Assembly (NCBI GenBank): GCA_025667525.1
Contig: CM046876.1
Span: 85,291,512-85,355,511, forward strand
Direction: 5' to 3'
Source: Glebionis coronaria
Taxonomy: Eukaryota > Streptophyta > Magnoliopsida > Asterales > Asteraceae
Length of the DNA: 64,000 bases
The translations under genes were made by a program, and so were the position numbers. The stretch's first letter is position 1. Every line of letters starts with the position of its first letter. This document shows positions 39,351-50,357 of this stretch, one piece after another. The notes under the pieces were generated by a model, which did no database searches, was not told where the DNA came from, and saw only the letters and a program-made list of their open reading frames with translations.

Positions 39351-39716
39351 CTATTGGAGTGCGTCTCCTTCCAAGTGAACCACAGCGTACCTGAGTTTCA
39401 TTCCTTCGGGAGTCTCATCCATTGCAAAAAAGTGTTCACAACGATAGACCCATCCTTCCACATCATCACCTGAAAACTTGGGAAAATCTATCTTGCCAAT
39501 TCGTAGGGATCTGTTATTCCTCGAATCTGCCTCATTATTGTTAAAATTTGACCAGGAGCCGCCCCCTTCGCCGCTACCAGAAGCCGTCTTCTCCGTAACA
39601 GCCTTCAAGATGGCCTCTTGCTGCTTCGCGAGTGCTGATAATGTTGCTTGAATTTCTGTGATTGCTTTATCATGTGATTTAAGGGCATTATCAATTTCTT
39701 GGTTTCGTGTGGTCAT
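39351..39716 (-). pseudogene. N-terminal gag part of the gypsy polyprotein
   Basis: The start ATG at 39716 lies 48 bases inside the 5' LTR and is the likely polyprotein start. The first 50 residues form a heptad-like helix (ITEIQATLSALAKQQEAIL), followed by a Gly/Ser-rich patch and then a capsid-like segment (IDFPKFSGDDVEGWVYRCEH), a widely conserved gag signature. It ends at a premature TAG (39353-39351), after which the same protein continues in frame. Confidence 0.9.
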
Positions 39717-39763
39717 TGTGCTGAGCGAATTCCGATGAGAGATCGGAACGGCTCTGACACCCT

Positions 39764-39989
39764 TGATAGGGTTAAAGAAGAAGAATGCTAAGAAGATGAA
39801 AGAAACCGATTTTCTGGATGGTCTCCCAGAAGAATACGGCTAGTCTTTTATAACTTAATCATTAGGTACATGAAGGGTCTTGACACAATAATAAAAGGCC
39901 ATAATGGTCCTAGAGTTATGCAAATACGAAACATAATAAAGGACACCGACATAATAATAATAATAATAATAAGTCTTCCAATCGTATCA
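39764..39989 (-). repeat. 5' LTR of the chromodomain gypsy element
   Basis: 226 bases, partner of 30562-30790. On the - strand it is followed by a tRNA-type primer-binding sequence (39750-39761) and then the gag start at 39716, a very short leader. Confidence 0.93.
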
Positions 39990-39994
39990 AGCAA

Positions 39995-40300
39995 CCACCA
40001 AAGCACACTGATACCATTGGAACAAATAAAAGGAATTGATTGGTACTTAATTGTTACTTCAAATGTCGTCCTAGAAATTATAAATGCAATTTCGAATGAG
40101 CAAGAAATTTAAAAGTAACATAAATAAATAGGAAAATGAATTGTAAGCCTAAAAGTTACAATTAGTTGGTTGATTTAAAAAATTGATTGGTGAAGAATAA
40201 TGAGAGAGAAAAGGTGTATGACACTTGCAAAAAGTGTATGAAGCACGCATAATTTTAGGTCTCCTATGTAGGCATAAATATCACTACTCAAATAAAATAA
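39995..40300. other. Intergenic, no gene seen
   Basis: AT-rich. An isolated ACTGATACCA near 40008 resembles an inverted primer-binding site, but I found no LTR pair around it. Confidence 0.5.
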
Positions 40301-40568
40301 TACTACATGTGTCCAGTATTAACAGTCCAAGATACTATTTTTGGACGTCTCAAATTAGCAGTCCAGTCTAAAAATAGATAAGAAATATAGATTAAGTTTA
40401 CCATATCACCATCATTTGATAATATTATTACAAAAAATAAAGAAGTTGTATATTAATTGGTTAAAGGTAAAATTATCATTTTGTAAAAAGTAAAAGAAAG
40501 AATGCTAAAAAATGATGTTTTTATTAAACTGCATATTTTTTGTCGGTGAACTATTAATATAGGAAGTA
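40301..40568. mobile_element. Degenerate Stowaway-like MITE
   Basis: About 268 bases. The left end (TACTACATGTGTCCAGTATT then AACAGTCC) and the inverse of the right end (TACTTCCTATATTAATAGTT) are imperfect inverted repeats. The subterminal phrases CTATTTTTGGACGTC and CTAAAAATAGATAAG are typical of plant Stowaway (Tc1/mariner-derived) elements, whose ends are rich in GTCC words. TA at each border fits the family's target site. Family assignment is by appearance only. Confidence 0.5.
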
Positions 40569-40889
40569 TCAACATTAAGCTAAGAGGCCAGGGAATCATA
40601 ACCCACGGCGCGATTGGTGTGACCACTCCCCAAACCCAAAAATCCCACGGTGTGGGTCTGCGGCGTGACCCAACCCACTCGGCGCGAGTGGTGTTTTTTA
40701 AAAAAAAAATTTTGAAATTTTTTTAAAACAAACGGCTAGTAGCCGTTATTTTTTAAAAAAAATGTTTTTTTTTTGTTTTTAATGCCCAACGGCTAGTTTC
40801 TTTTTTTACAAATTTTTTTTTTAAATTAAATGCCCAACGGCTAGTTTTAAAAAAAAAAAATAATAAAATAAAAAAATTTCAATTTTAAT

Positions 40890-40904
40890 CTCTATATATA
40901 CTAC
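40890..40904 (+). promoter_or_regulatory. TATA box of the Harbinger-borne gene
   Basis: CTCTATATATACTAC lies about 75 bases before the start codon, with a CT/CA-rich leader in between. It suggests the gene has its own promoter inside the element. Confidence 0.6.
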
Positions 40905-40974
40905 ATTTCCTATATCATTTTTTACACAAACACATATCATTCTCTCCTTTATCATTCTCTCATTCACAAACACA

Positions 40975-42066
40975 ATGGCCGGCGAAAATTGGTTCGGATT
41001 CACCCACCTCCTTCAATCCAACATGGGTGGTGGTGACGGAACTACGTCCAATCTACAATTCCCCGAATTTCCTACCCACGGTCCGATGACTCCCGAATAT
41101 CAAGCTTTTATACAAAAGCAACAAGAAGAATATCAAGCCTATACCACCCAAAGACGCCTATCACTCCAATCTCCACCACCCGAAACCGAACCAACAAAAA
41201 AAAGCCGAAAGAAAAACCCCGCAAAAAAATCAAAAGAACCCGTTCCGAATGAAGGTCTTGGTCGGTGGACCAAGGACGAAGAATCCGTGCTTGCCGAGTG
41301 TTACATCGCGACATCCGAAGATCCGAAAGTTGGGCATCACCAAAAAAGAGACACTCTTTGGATTCGGATTACCCGGGTGTTTAACGAAAGAAAACATCAA
41401 GAACGTACCAAAGACATGCTTACGGGTAAGTGGAATCCGATGCATCATAATATTATGAAGTGGAACGCCATCTACAAGAAATGTCATCGGAACAAAAAAA
41501 GTGGCGAAAGCGAGGTTGATGTGATTGAACGGGCTCAGGCCATTTACGCGGACGAGAATAAAAATGCCACGTTTAATCACGAAAAGGCATGGAATGTTTT
41601 GAGGAAGTCCCCGAAATGGGACGCACCCGAGGTTGCCCCGGTTGATTTGACCGAGAACGAGGAAGGCGGTTCGTTTTCGATGCCGATGAACACAGACGAA
41701 CTTTTCCAACGCGATCAACGACCCCGCCCCGTGGGTAAAGAACGGCCCGGGAAAAAAAGCCGTTCCGAAACATCGGGGAGTACCGGAGGAAGTAACTCGT
41801 CTCGATTTGAAGACGCGGTTACCTATGACCTTCGTCTCCGTCGTGAAGCCTCGCAAAAAGCGTATGCGGCTTCGCAACGCAAAGACGACACGATTGCCGA
41901 ATTAGAGGAGTTGAAATTTCTCGACTATGACACCTCTAAAATGGATCCCGAATCGGCCGCGTTTATAAATTTTAAAAAAGAAGAAATCAAGGCTCGTCTA
42001 CGCGCAAAAATGCCGAATACCAATCAATACCGCGACGTTGAAGATTCCGAAGACTCCTCCAACTAG
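40975..42066 (+). CDS. Harbinger-associated Myb/SANT-like protein (intact)
   Basis: An uninterrupted 363-residue frame with one exon. After a Gln/Pro-rich N-terminus and a basic stretch (about 62-82, KKSRKKNPAKKSK, a likely nuclear signal) comes a Myb/SANT or trihelix-like domain from about residue 88 (GRWTKDEESVLAECYI, WIRITRVFNER, KWNPMHHNIMKWNAIYKKC). An acidic and Ser/Gly-rich linker follows (about 215-275), then a charged C-terminal helix (about 290-350). In PIF/Harbinger elements such a protein (ORF1) is thought to bind the element ends and bring the transposase to the nucleus. Plant databases often name these glutathione S-transferase T3-like or NAM-associated; nothing here resembles a transferase. 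Its location inside terminal repeats supports the transposon role, though domestication is possible. Confidence 0.85.
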   Translation: MAGENWFGFTHLLQSNMGGGDGTTSNLQFPEFPTHGPMTPEYQAFIQKQQEEYQAYTTQRRLSLQSPPPETEPTKKSRKKNPAKKSKEPVPNEGLGRWTKDEESVLAECYIATSEDPKVGHHQKRDTLWIRITRVFNERKHQERTKDMLTGKWNPMHHNIMKWNAIYKKCHRNKKSGESEVDVIERAQAIYADENKNATFNHEKAWNVLRKSPKWDAPEVAPVDLTENEEGGSFSMPMNTDELFQRDQRPRPVGKERPGKKSRSETSGSTGGSNSSRFEDAVTYDLRLRREASQKAYAASQRKDDTIAELEELKFLDYDTSKMDPESAAFINFKKEEIKARLRAKMPNTNQYRDVEDSEDSSN

Positions 42067-42329
42067 TAGTTTTTTTTCGTAATTTTGTTGGGTTTTTTTT
42101 ATTCGAAGTTGTATTTTTCTATTTTTTTAGGATTGTAATATTTATTTTTATTTATGAAATGAATTAATTTAATTTGAAAATGTGAGAAATAAAAAAAAAT
42201 GGGACCCACAAAAGGGAGTCACTTGGAGTGATGACTCCCCTGATTTTTCCATGTGACTGAGTGAGTGGGTTTCGCTGACGTGGCACCCCAAAACACCCTC
42301 ACTTGGAGTGATGACTCCCTGCCCTCTAA

Positions 42330-42758
42330 TGGATGAAAATAAACAAAAATTAAGATAATTTGGAAATTATATTTTCTCTAATTGTAACCATCGATACGAG
42401 TTTAATCAATAATTTCATTGCATTCTTTCAAAGTTCCTTAAGACTACCAAAATAATTTTTGAACTTGTTTTACTTCTATTTTTAACACCATTTTATAACG
42501 AAAGACTTAATAGTTGTTTTATAAAAATAGTGACTCACTAGATATAAAAATTCGCCTTAATCCCAATATAACGTAGTTAAAATTCTTACTAGTAGTTTTG
42601 ATTTCAAATCAGCGAACACTTTGAAACAACTCTATATTGTCATTATTTTGAAAATATGTTAAGATTTTAACACCATAACCGAAAGAACCTTAAATTTTAA
42701 TAATCAATAAAGTGCCTAAACCTAGTTTTATGGTAATATCAAATCCGAGACAGATAAT
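42330..42758. other. Intergenic, no gene seen
   Basis: AT-rich with no long frame or clear repeat; it separates the Harbinger element from the next LTR. Confidence 0.6.
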
Positions 42759-45625
42759 TGTGACAAACCATATTTTAATTTTCATATTTAATTCATTCTT
42801 CGCCCTCATTTTTCTAGTAATGTGGATTATTATGATTTTACGGTTACGTGATTCGAGATCCCTCGTCGATCGTTAACCTTAAACTATTTTAGCGCATCTT
42901 GTCCGTTTAAGCGTTTATCGTCTTTGTTTTATCTCGTTATATTCCTCGTATTGAAGATCACTATTTTATTCCGAGTTTAACATAAATTTCGAAAAAGAAG
43001 TTTATAAGGAGAAACGAACCCTGAGACGGTGCTCCCTTAAGGTGGTGAGGATGTAAACCCCGTAAAAATAAGGTCATGTTTTATTTTAATTTATAATTTC
43101 GTTCAAAATTCTATTGAATTGATTTATTAATTTTGGTTGATTTTAATGAGAACCGTTAAACTATAATTTTCGTGAATCTTACGAATAGAATTTATCTGCT
43201 AGTGATCGCGATACCGACGTATGCCCAAATTTTACGTTTTAATATCGATTATCTCGATATTAGAGATTTTTAAATTTTCGTTTTAATTATGTATTAAGTC
43301 GTGTCGAAACCATATTATTATAGTTTGTATGCGTTTTAACTTTTGAAAAGTATTTTTACGAAACCCGACTCCCGTAAATTTTTGAAAAGTCGACTACTAG
43401 TCATTCCCGCTCTTTAACTTGTATTTTAAAAATGAGTAAAAAAGAAAGCTTAATTTACATTTCCTACCCTCACCATACTATAAATAGAAATTCCACTCAC
43501 TTTTCTTTCATTAAACCCATTTAAAAATCACACACACTTTCCCTTCCTTTTCTCTTTGTCTTGCCGTCTTATTTTAACACCACAAACACCATCATCATGT
43601 TTTGATTACTCAAATTTGGAAGAATCTAAGCTAAGACCCATCCTTGAATTTCCTTGGTGAGTGTTTTAAGCTAAAAAAAATCAAACATGCAAGAAATTTT
43701 ATTTTTCAAAATTAATTTATGATGAACAATGTGATTTGATTATTATTGTTGTTGGTATAATTCTATATTCTTGTTATTATTATCTTTCAATTGTTTAGTC
43801 ACATTGCATGTGTTATTTTTTATTTGGATTTTGAGAAGGAATGACATGCAAGTGATTAGGATTAGTGGAAATTGGTTAGGACAATATTTAGTCAATATTA
43901 GGAGTATGAGAATTGTTAAATGAGTCAAATTGGTGATTTGATGTTATTTTCAAAAGTGTATTTTAGATCAGTGAGTTTAGAGGAGTTTTTCGTAGGTTAA
44001 AGTTTGATTACAGTTTGGTATGATAAGATAGTGTTGTAGAGATTTTCCCAAGCTTCGATTCGGTATAAAGTAGGCCTTCCAATTCAAATCGACGAGGAAG
44101 ATATGCTAATTTGAATATTCGTGTACCGGGAGGCGAGTATCGACACAACACGAAATTGTTGTCGATAATTGGTCAAATCTCGGGGACTATAAGTAGAGTT
44201 CTAGAAATGGTTAGAGGCTGATCTAAGGTCCTAAACTTATCATTTTGAGTCTATTTTCAAACTCAAGTATTGGTTTTGCAAACGGAAATGGTTATGAAGT
44301 TCTAAATGGTTTTGTGAGTCAAGTGTACAAAACTGTCCGGATTTTAGAGTCTAGAAATGTGTTGAGCAGGTGGTTCTAAAATGTAAATCTTTGTATCAAA
44401 TTCAAACTGAGTTTTGTTCAGGTTATGATTAAGTTTTTCATCAATTTTCATAAAATTTTGTGTTGTCTATCTATGGGAAATCAGCTCGTACATTTGGTAT
44501 ATACCGGCTGAGTAGTTTCGGGAGCACTTGTCTTAATAACGTAGTCTTGTAAAAGCGTCTAGTAAATTCACTTGTGTGGTTTGTTCTTACGTATTTACTA
44601 TAGTTTTGAGTTTATTTAATTGGTTATACTAAGTATGTTTAGATACTTAGTATATTGATGAAGTGCTCGCCTTATTTGGTAGGTTGCGGCTTTCGTGTTT
44701 TACCGGGCATCTACATTGTCGACGATCGTCTTACTCCTACGCTAAATACTAAGGTGAATCAATAGCCTCGTTTTTTCACTTTAATTGTTTTTAAAACCCG
44801 CGAGGGGGAATACATGCTCTTTTATAGATTAGAACACAAGTTATTTTTATGGTATACTTGTTCCAATTATGATTGGACCCGTGGTTGCCTTTGAATTGCA
44901 TTGAGTAGTATATTAAAGCCTCAATTATGGTCCATTAACTAGCTTATGGTGGGCTAGCCGTTGGTACAATTAATAGATCTATGGGGGGAAGCCACCCGGT
45001 TCGGTGTGTGTGTGATGTTCCTAAAAGCTTATGCCTGAACGCTCACAGTACGGACATATTGTATAGAGAAGTCAGGTATACGGCAATGTACCTATAATCT
45101 GGAGGTCACTGACAATTAATAAATCTTTTATCTTATTAGACCACTAATGAGAGTGTCTAAGGGTTCGGTTGCTTAATGCAATTATTTCTATGTACAATTA
45201 TAGTTGTTGATGCAAATTATTATACAATGCTTGTTGATTCCAAGTATGCTACCAAATTATAACTTATGCTAGTGTTCAAAATTATTATCTAAATCTATAG
45301 ATTTCACTCAACATTTTTGTTGATGATTTTTAGCATGTATTTCAGGTAATCAAGGAAGCTGGAGCTTAGGAGTCATGGAATCAAGTGTGCACCGTGTTTT
45401 GCTAAACTCTTTGTTAAATTACCATTTCATATCAAAATATTTTATATGTTATGTTTAAACTTATCTTTTGGTGATGATTACTTGGGACTACACTACTCTG
45501 AAAACTTTGGAATAGTAAATCTTAAAACGTTTCTTTTGAGTCGTTCTTTATATTCTTGTGTGTATTGTACCTTTATTTAGCACGCAAATGTATGTTCCGC
45601 TGTGTGTAAATTTGGGGGTGTTAAA
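42759..45625 (+). repeat. Tekay-like LTR, probably solo (about 2.9 kb)
   Basis: It starts TGTGACAAACC and ends near GGGGGTGTTA, matching in form the start of the LTR at 2558-5994 (TGTGACAATCC) and the ends of both other Tekay-like LTRs. Shared inner words include CGCGAGGGGGAATACATGC (about 44799) and TTCCGCTG near the end. A TATA-like CTATAAATAGAAA lies near 43480. No primer-binding site or polypurine tract borders it, so it is probably a solo LTR. No clean target duplication was found; the right edge is uncertain by several bases. Confidence 0.65.
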
Positions 45626-45699
45626 GATTGGATTGTTATACGAAAAAAAATATACCGTTACGAAAAGTGTTTAATTAGTTTTTTTATAGATATGCTACA

Positions 45700-46030
45700 T
45701 GATACACTTTCAACATTTTATTTTTATTGTCGAAAATTATCCTATATGATACTAATATTATATATGATGTAACACCAATATCATATATTATATAACTTAT
45801 CATATTTGATATAAACCAATATTATAGATAATTTAATAATATTTTATGAGTTAACACTAGTATCATATATAATGAAACATTATTATCATATATGATATAA
45901 ATTATCATATATAATAGTAGAACTTATCATATATGATATAAAAAAATATCATTTATGATTTAACAATAATTTATGATTCAACACCGTTATTATATATATG
46001 ATGAAACACTATTATCAAATATGATATTTT
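45700..46030. repeat. Cluster of ATCATATATGAT-type palindromes
   Basis: Over about 330 bases the near-palindromic word ATCATATATGATATAA or close variants occur roughly ten times, interspersed with ACACTA/AACATT-type spacers. It reads as a decayed tandem array. No gene. Confidence 0.6.
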
Positions 46031-47071
46031 ACGTAAATTTTAACAAGAAGAAAAAAAAGAAATTTTTTTTCTTCAAAAGTATATCATAATGCATATTGGT
46101 AGAATGATAATTAAATGCTCGTCACGATGGTATATTTTTTTTTGTCTAACACTTAAGAGATATTTAAATTATAAAAATAAATGAATTAATTAAATATTTT
46201 TAATCTTATCCATTTTATTGAGGTAGAGATGGATGATAGAGATGAGTTTTAGTATCCAATATAAATATAATATCCAAAATAACTTTACTTAACGCCTGGG
46301 TTTGGTTACTAATCTAATAAGAACACAAATTATGTGTTTTTAGTACAACTAATATCACATACTTTAGAAATGGTTTTAAGAAGGGAAAGACTTAATCAGA
46401 GATTTAAAGCCAGAGAGTACTCTTTATTATATGAGTTAATTGCATAAATGGTCCCTGTGGTCATCCGGGTTTAACACAAATGGTCTTTTTACTTTTTTTT
46501 CTCGGGTTTAGTCCCCGTAGTTGTGACTTTTAACGGGTTTGGTCCCTTGACTAACTTTTCTGTTAGTTTGACTGTTAAATGCTAATTTCATGGCTGAAGT
46601 GACAAAATTACCCTTATCTTCAACCTTATTTATCTTCAACCTGAATTTTGCCACAACCTGCTAATAATTCCAGCCACCTCAAATTTTATGAACCACCATT
46701 CTAATACTAACATTCATCAAAATTTATAATCAACAAAAACACTAGAACATTTATAAGTTAAATTTAAAACATATAATGTTTTTTATTCGAAAAAGCCAAA
46801 ACTGTATCCCTTTTCAAATTCGTAGCATTACAAATGTCCCAACGCCACTCATGTTTGACTTTATGAAATCCAAACACCCCTTATACATCGAACATAAAAA
46901 AGATTTACAATAGTACCATTTATGTTTGACTTTACAAATTCAAAGCTTGACTATATCCTACACCAAGATCATCTTTTCAAACCTATGAATATAAATCTAT
47001 CACTACTAACATAAATAATGCTTAGCTTCTTCATATATTATGCAACAACTACTTACCTTTAAACATTATCA

Positions 47072-47290
47072 ATGGTTGCTAAATTAGGTATCAGTATATC
47101 AACCTTGGATGAACAATCACAGTATCACACCATCAAAAACCAAGATGTCAATGTCCCCACCCAATCAATTAAACTAAACCCACCAAAATTGATTCAATCA
47201 GATCCACCTTTCAGAGTTACCCAAATATCCGAACTAATGGAAGTGGTATCCAGATCGTGCCACGAAAGAGGAAAAATCTTCGATGCATGA
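47072..47290 (+). CDS. Small unrecognised frame in the Mutator-like element
   Basis: A 72-residue frame beginning MVAKLGISISTLDEQS and ending SCHERGKIFDA. The composition is protein-like (few low-complexity runs), but I recognise no family. It could be a captured fragment of a host gene, as seen in Pack-MULEs, or chance. No neighbouring frame supports a larger gene. Confidence 0.25.
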   Translation: MVAKLGISISTLDEQSQYHTIKNQDVNVPTQSIKLNPPKLIQSDPPFRVTQISELMEVVSRSCHERGKIFDA

Positions 47291-48358
47291 TGAGATTTGT
47301 GTTGGTGTTGGTTGGTTAGTAGTGATGTAAAGATAAACAATGAATTGGTGTGGTGTTTTTGTTAGTGGTCATAGTGCTTTATATGCTTAAAACAGATTTA
47401 TATGCATAATAGATCGTAGGAACATGATAGCAGCTTGTGGGGTGTGGAGGAGATGAAAAAAGATGAGTTATCAGTTCTGTGTTGGTGTGGATGACAAGAA
47501 AAAAAAATAGTTCACTTATATTAATAATAAATGATAATAATAATAATAATGTAAAAGTCCCTAATACCCCCTCCTTATAACATGTTGAAAGTCAGAAATA
47601 CCTTTCATTTCACGGTCAACTAATAAAAACAAGAACAATACCCGTGCGTTGTACGGGTTAAAAATTATTTATTAATTAAAAATTGTTATAGACCTAAAAT
47701 TAAAAAAGAATCTTGCACTGAACTCATCAAATATGTTATTTGCTTAATATTTTGTGATTTTTAAGTTCAGTGATATAATTTCAAAATTGCATGTAAAATC
47801 TCATGGAAGTTTCGGTGTTGATGTTCAATTTTACATTAAATTTTGGTATTTTTATGTTGTTTTGGTCAGTAACGATGTACATAAGTTACGTTGTTCTTGA
47901 TGTGTTTTTTTCAACGACAGTTTGGTACAACGGTGTATGTTGATGTGTTTCTTGCCTCCTCCATAATATTAACAAACGCCATGGAAGGTTGCTTTTTTGA
48001 AGAACTCGGTATATTGTACGCATTTTCGATATTTACTTAAAGACTATTTCATATACAATGATTTAATGTCCATGTATAAACACCATGCATTGCAAGTGGG
48101 CACTTTTTTGTGGTTGGAGTATAAGTTAAGAAGCGTTTATGAAGCATACATCAACAATAAAAAGCATCATAAATTATAAAATATGAGTTAATATTGTTAT
48201 ATATTGCAATCTAATTTATACATTAAAAGTTAAAATAAATTAGACTTAAAGCATAAAAATGCGCAGGACTGTATCAACTTATCATGTACATGCATCTTCA
48301 CTTCTAATATATACATAAGCCAAAATAGATCAAAAGTGAGAAGTAAGAACAATCCTCA

Positions 48359-50207
48359 TAATGGGAATTTCAAAAATGATAACTAAAACTCAAAACTATA
48401 TGCAAAATAAAATACTATTTGACTAGAATCAATGAAAATAAAAATAATTATAAATACAGTAGTAATTTCATGAAAGAAACATTCAAAAAAGATATCTCAA
48501 ACTTACTGTGCATACGAATAACATTTCCCAATCCACACGATACTACTATAAAACTTTATCCTAGTATGCCAAAACATAAGCCAAAACCGCGAAGGAGAAA
48601 ATTTTGAGTTCGCGATAAATTAATGCAAGGCGGACATAACCCCTACAAAAGATGGATCAAGCAAAGTGTGTCGACCCCTCACCATTCCATATGCTCCCGA
48701 AAAGGTTCGAATCAGCCATTACCAACGCCAGAACTGTTGTTGTGATCACCGATGATTAATTGGATTGAAAAGAGGAAATCTGTCAATTAAGACCTAAAAA
48801 TTGATATAAAGAGCTTAACACCAAAACTTGAACACATACCAGAGAAGGTTTTGAAAAAATTATTATTCTTGTATAAACGTGAATGTGGAATATGGTTTAT
48901 TTTGTAAAATATGCATGGACAAATTACAACTTGTAAAACTTCTTATTAAGAAATCAGATGGATGTTGAGTCTGCAATGGAGTTTATGTTGATATGTTGCT
49001 TATATATACTAACAAATTTCCGAGATTTATGTAATAGATATACATCGAAACACCTAGTTTGAACCAATCATATTCAAGCTTTTTGAGTTCAAATTTCATG
49101 CTTACTGTTTATAAAACGTGTGAAAATAAGCTAACTTCCTTCCCGAGATATAGGTGATCACTTTTGGATAAGGATTGAATTCATTTTTAGTGGCCCAGAT
49201 TCATTTGGCTTTTGATCCGACGTTAAAGAAGGGATGCCATGTCACATTTGTTTCTCTCAGTAGCGCCATCAATAAATAAGTGTAATGGGAATTTCAAAAA
49301 TGATAACTAAAACTCAAAACTATATGCAAAACAAAATACTATTTGACTAGAATCAATGAAAATAAAAATAATTATAAATACAGTAGTAATTTCATGAAAG
49401 AAACATTCAAAAAAGATATCTCAAACTTACTGTGCATACGAATAACATTTCCCAGTCCACACGATACTACTATAAAACTTTATCCTAGTATGCCAAAACA
49501 TAAGCCAAAACCGCGAAGGAGAAAATTTTGAGTTCGCGATAAATTAACGCAAGGCGGACATAACCCCTACAAAAGATGGATCAAGCAAAGTGTGTCGACC
49601 CCTCACCATTCCATATGCTCCCGAAAAGGTTCGAATCAGCCATTACCAACGCCAGAACTGTTGTTGTGATCACCGATGATTAATTGGATTGAAAAGAGGA
49701 AATCTGTCAATTAAGACCTAAAAATGGATATAAAGAGCTTAACAACAAAACTTGAACACATACCAGAGAAGGTTTTGAAAAAATTATTATTCTTGTATAA
49801 ACGTGAATGTGGAATATGGTTTATTTTGTAAAATATGCATGGACAAATTACAACTTGTAAAACTTCTTATTAAGAAATCAGATGGATGTTGAGTCTGCAA
49901 TGGAGTTTATGTTGATATGTTGCTTATATATACTAACAAATTTCCGAGATTTATGTAATAGATATACATCGAAACACCTAGTTTGAACCAATCATATTCA
50001 AGCTTTTTGAGTTCAAATTTCATGCTTACTGTTTTATAAAACGTGTGAAAATAAGCTAACTTCCATCCCGAGATATAGGTGATCACTTTTGGATAAGGAT
50101 TGAATTCATTTTTAGTGGCCCAGATTCATTTGGCTTTTGATCCGACGTTAAAGAAGGGATGCCATGTCACATTTGTTTCTCTCAGTAGCGCCATCAATAA
50201 ATAAGTG
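48359..50207. repeat. 0.92 kb tandem duplication inside the Mutator-like element
   Basis: Copy 1 is 48359-49282 (924 bases) and copy 2 is 49283-50207 (925 bases). They differ at only a few positions (for example TTAATG versus TTAACG near 48622/49546, and one extra T near 50034). Copy 2 abuts the right terminal repeat. The identical 62-codon frames at 48419-48607 and 49343-49531 are part of it. I do not recognise the unit. Confidence 0.92.
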
Positions 50208-50357
50208 TAATATTGGTCAAAGGACCAAATCTGTTAAAAGTCACAACCACGGGGACTAAACCCGAGAAAAAAAAGTAAAAGGACTATTTGTGTTAAACCC
50301 GAATGACCACAAGGACCATTTATGCAATTAACTCTTATTATATTTAGAGTAAACAAC

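Larger units (their letters stand above)
30562..39989 (-). mobile_element. Full-length chromodomain gypsy retrotransposon, TSD AGCAA, with nested insertion
   Basis: The LTRs (30562-30790 and 39764-39989) both run TGATAGGGTT to CGTATCA, and AGCAA flanks the whole at 30557-30561 and 39990-39994. Between them, on the - strand, lie gag, protease, reverse transcriptase, RNase H, integrase and a chromodomain, in gypsy order. Short LTRs plus a C-terminal chromodomain suggest a Reina- or Galadriel-like chromovirus. A primer-binding-like GGTGTCAGAGCC lies at 39750-39761. The LTRs differ only at one base and in the length of an ATA microsatellite, so insertion was recent. A premature stop, a frameshift and the nested element at 31761-36228 make it defective. 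Confidence 0.93.
40584..42326 (+). mobile_element. Complete PIF/Harbinger-type element carrying only the Myb/SANT-like gene, TSD TAA
   Basis: A 1743-base element flanked by TAA (40581-40583 and 42327-42329), the three-base target typical of PIF/Harbinger. Terminal inverted repeats are about 21 bases: GAGGCCAGGGAATCATAAC at the left and GAGGGCAGGGAGTCATCAC as the inverse of the right, with four mismatches. Subterminal repeats are present: a perfect 20-base word ending GATGACTCCC occurs at 42220-42239 and 42300-42319, and CAACGGCTAG recurs at 40731-40840, including the palindrome AACGGCTAGTAGCCGTT. One gene, no DDE transposase. Confidence 0.88.
46433..50334. mobile_element. Complete non-autonomous Mutator-like element, 9-bp TSD
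   Basis: Long terminal inverted repeats of about 120 bases (46433-46558 and 50212-50334) start GAGTTAATTGCATAAATGGT on each strand and are roughly 90% alike. A 9-base direct repeat TTATTATAT flanks the element (46424-46432 and 50335-50343), the hallmark of Mutator-like insertion. The 3.65 kb interior has no transposase (no long frame at all). It includes a short frame at 47072-47290, a GC-rich hairpin near 47643 (CCCGTGCGTTGTACGGG) and a tandem duplication at 48359-50207. Confidence 0.9.

Noticed and set aside
40005..40020. Inverted primer-binding-like word ACTGATACCA
   Set aside because: No LTR pair or polypurine tract nearby.
41230..41877. 215-codon - frame
   Set aside because: Antisense shadow of the Harbinger Myb/SANT-like gene.
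47640..47662. Helitron 3' end hairpin (CCCGTGCGTTGTACGGG)
   Set aside because: The hairpin is real, but no CTRR end and no 5' TC end at a plausible distance could be identified.
48359..50207. Direct repeats as a CRISPR-like or satellite array
   Set aside because: There are only two long copies, in a plant transposon; no spacer structure.
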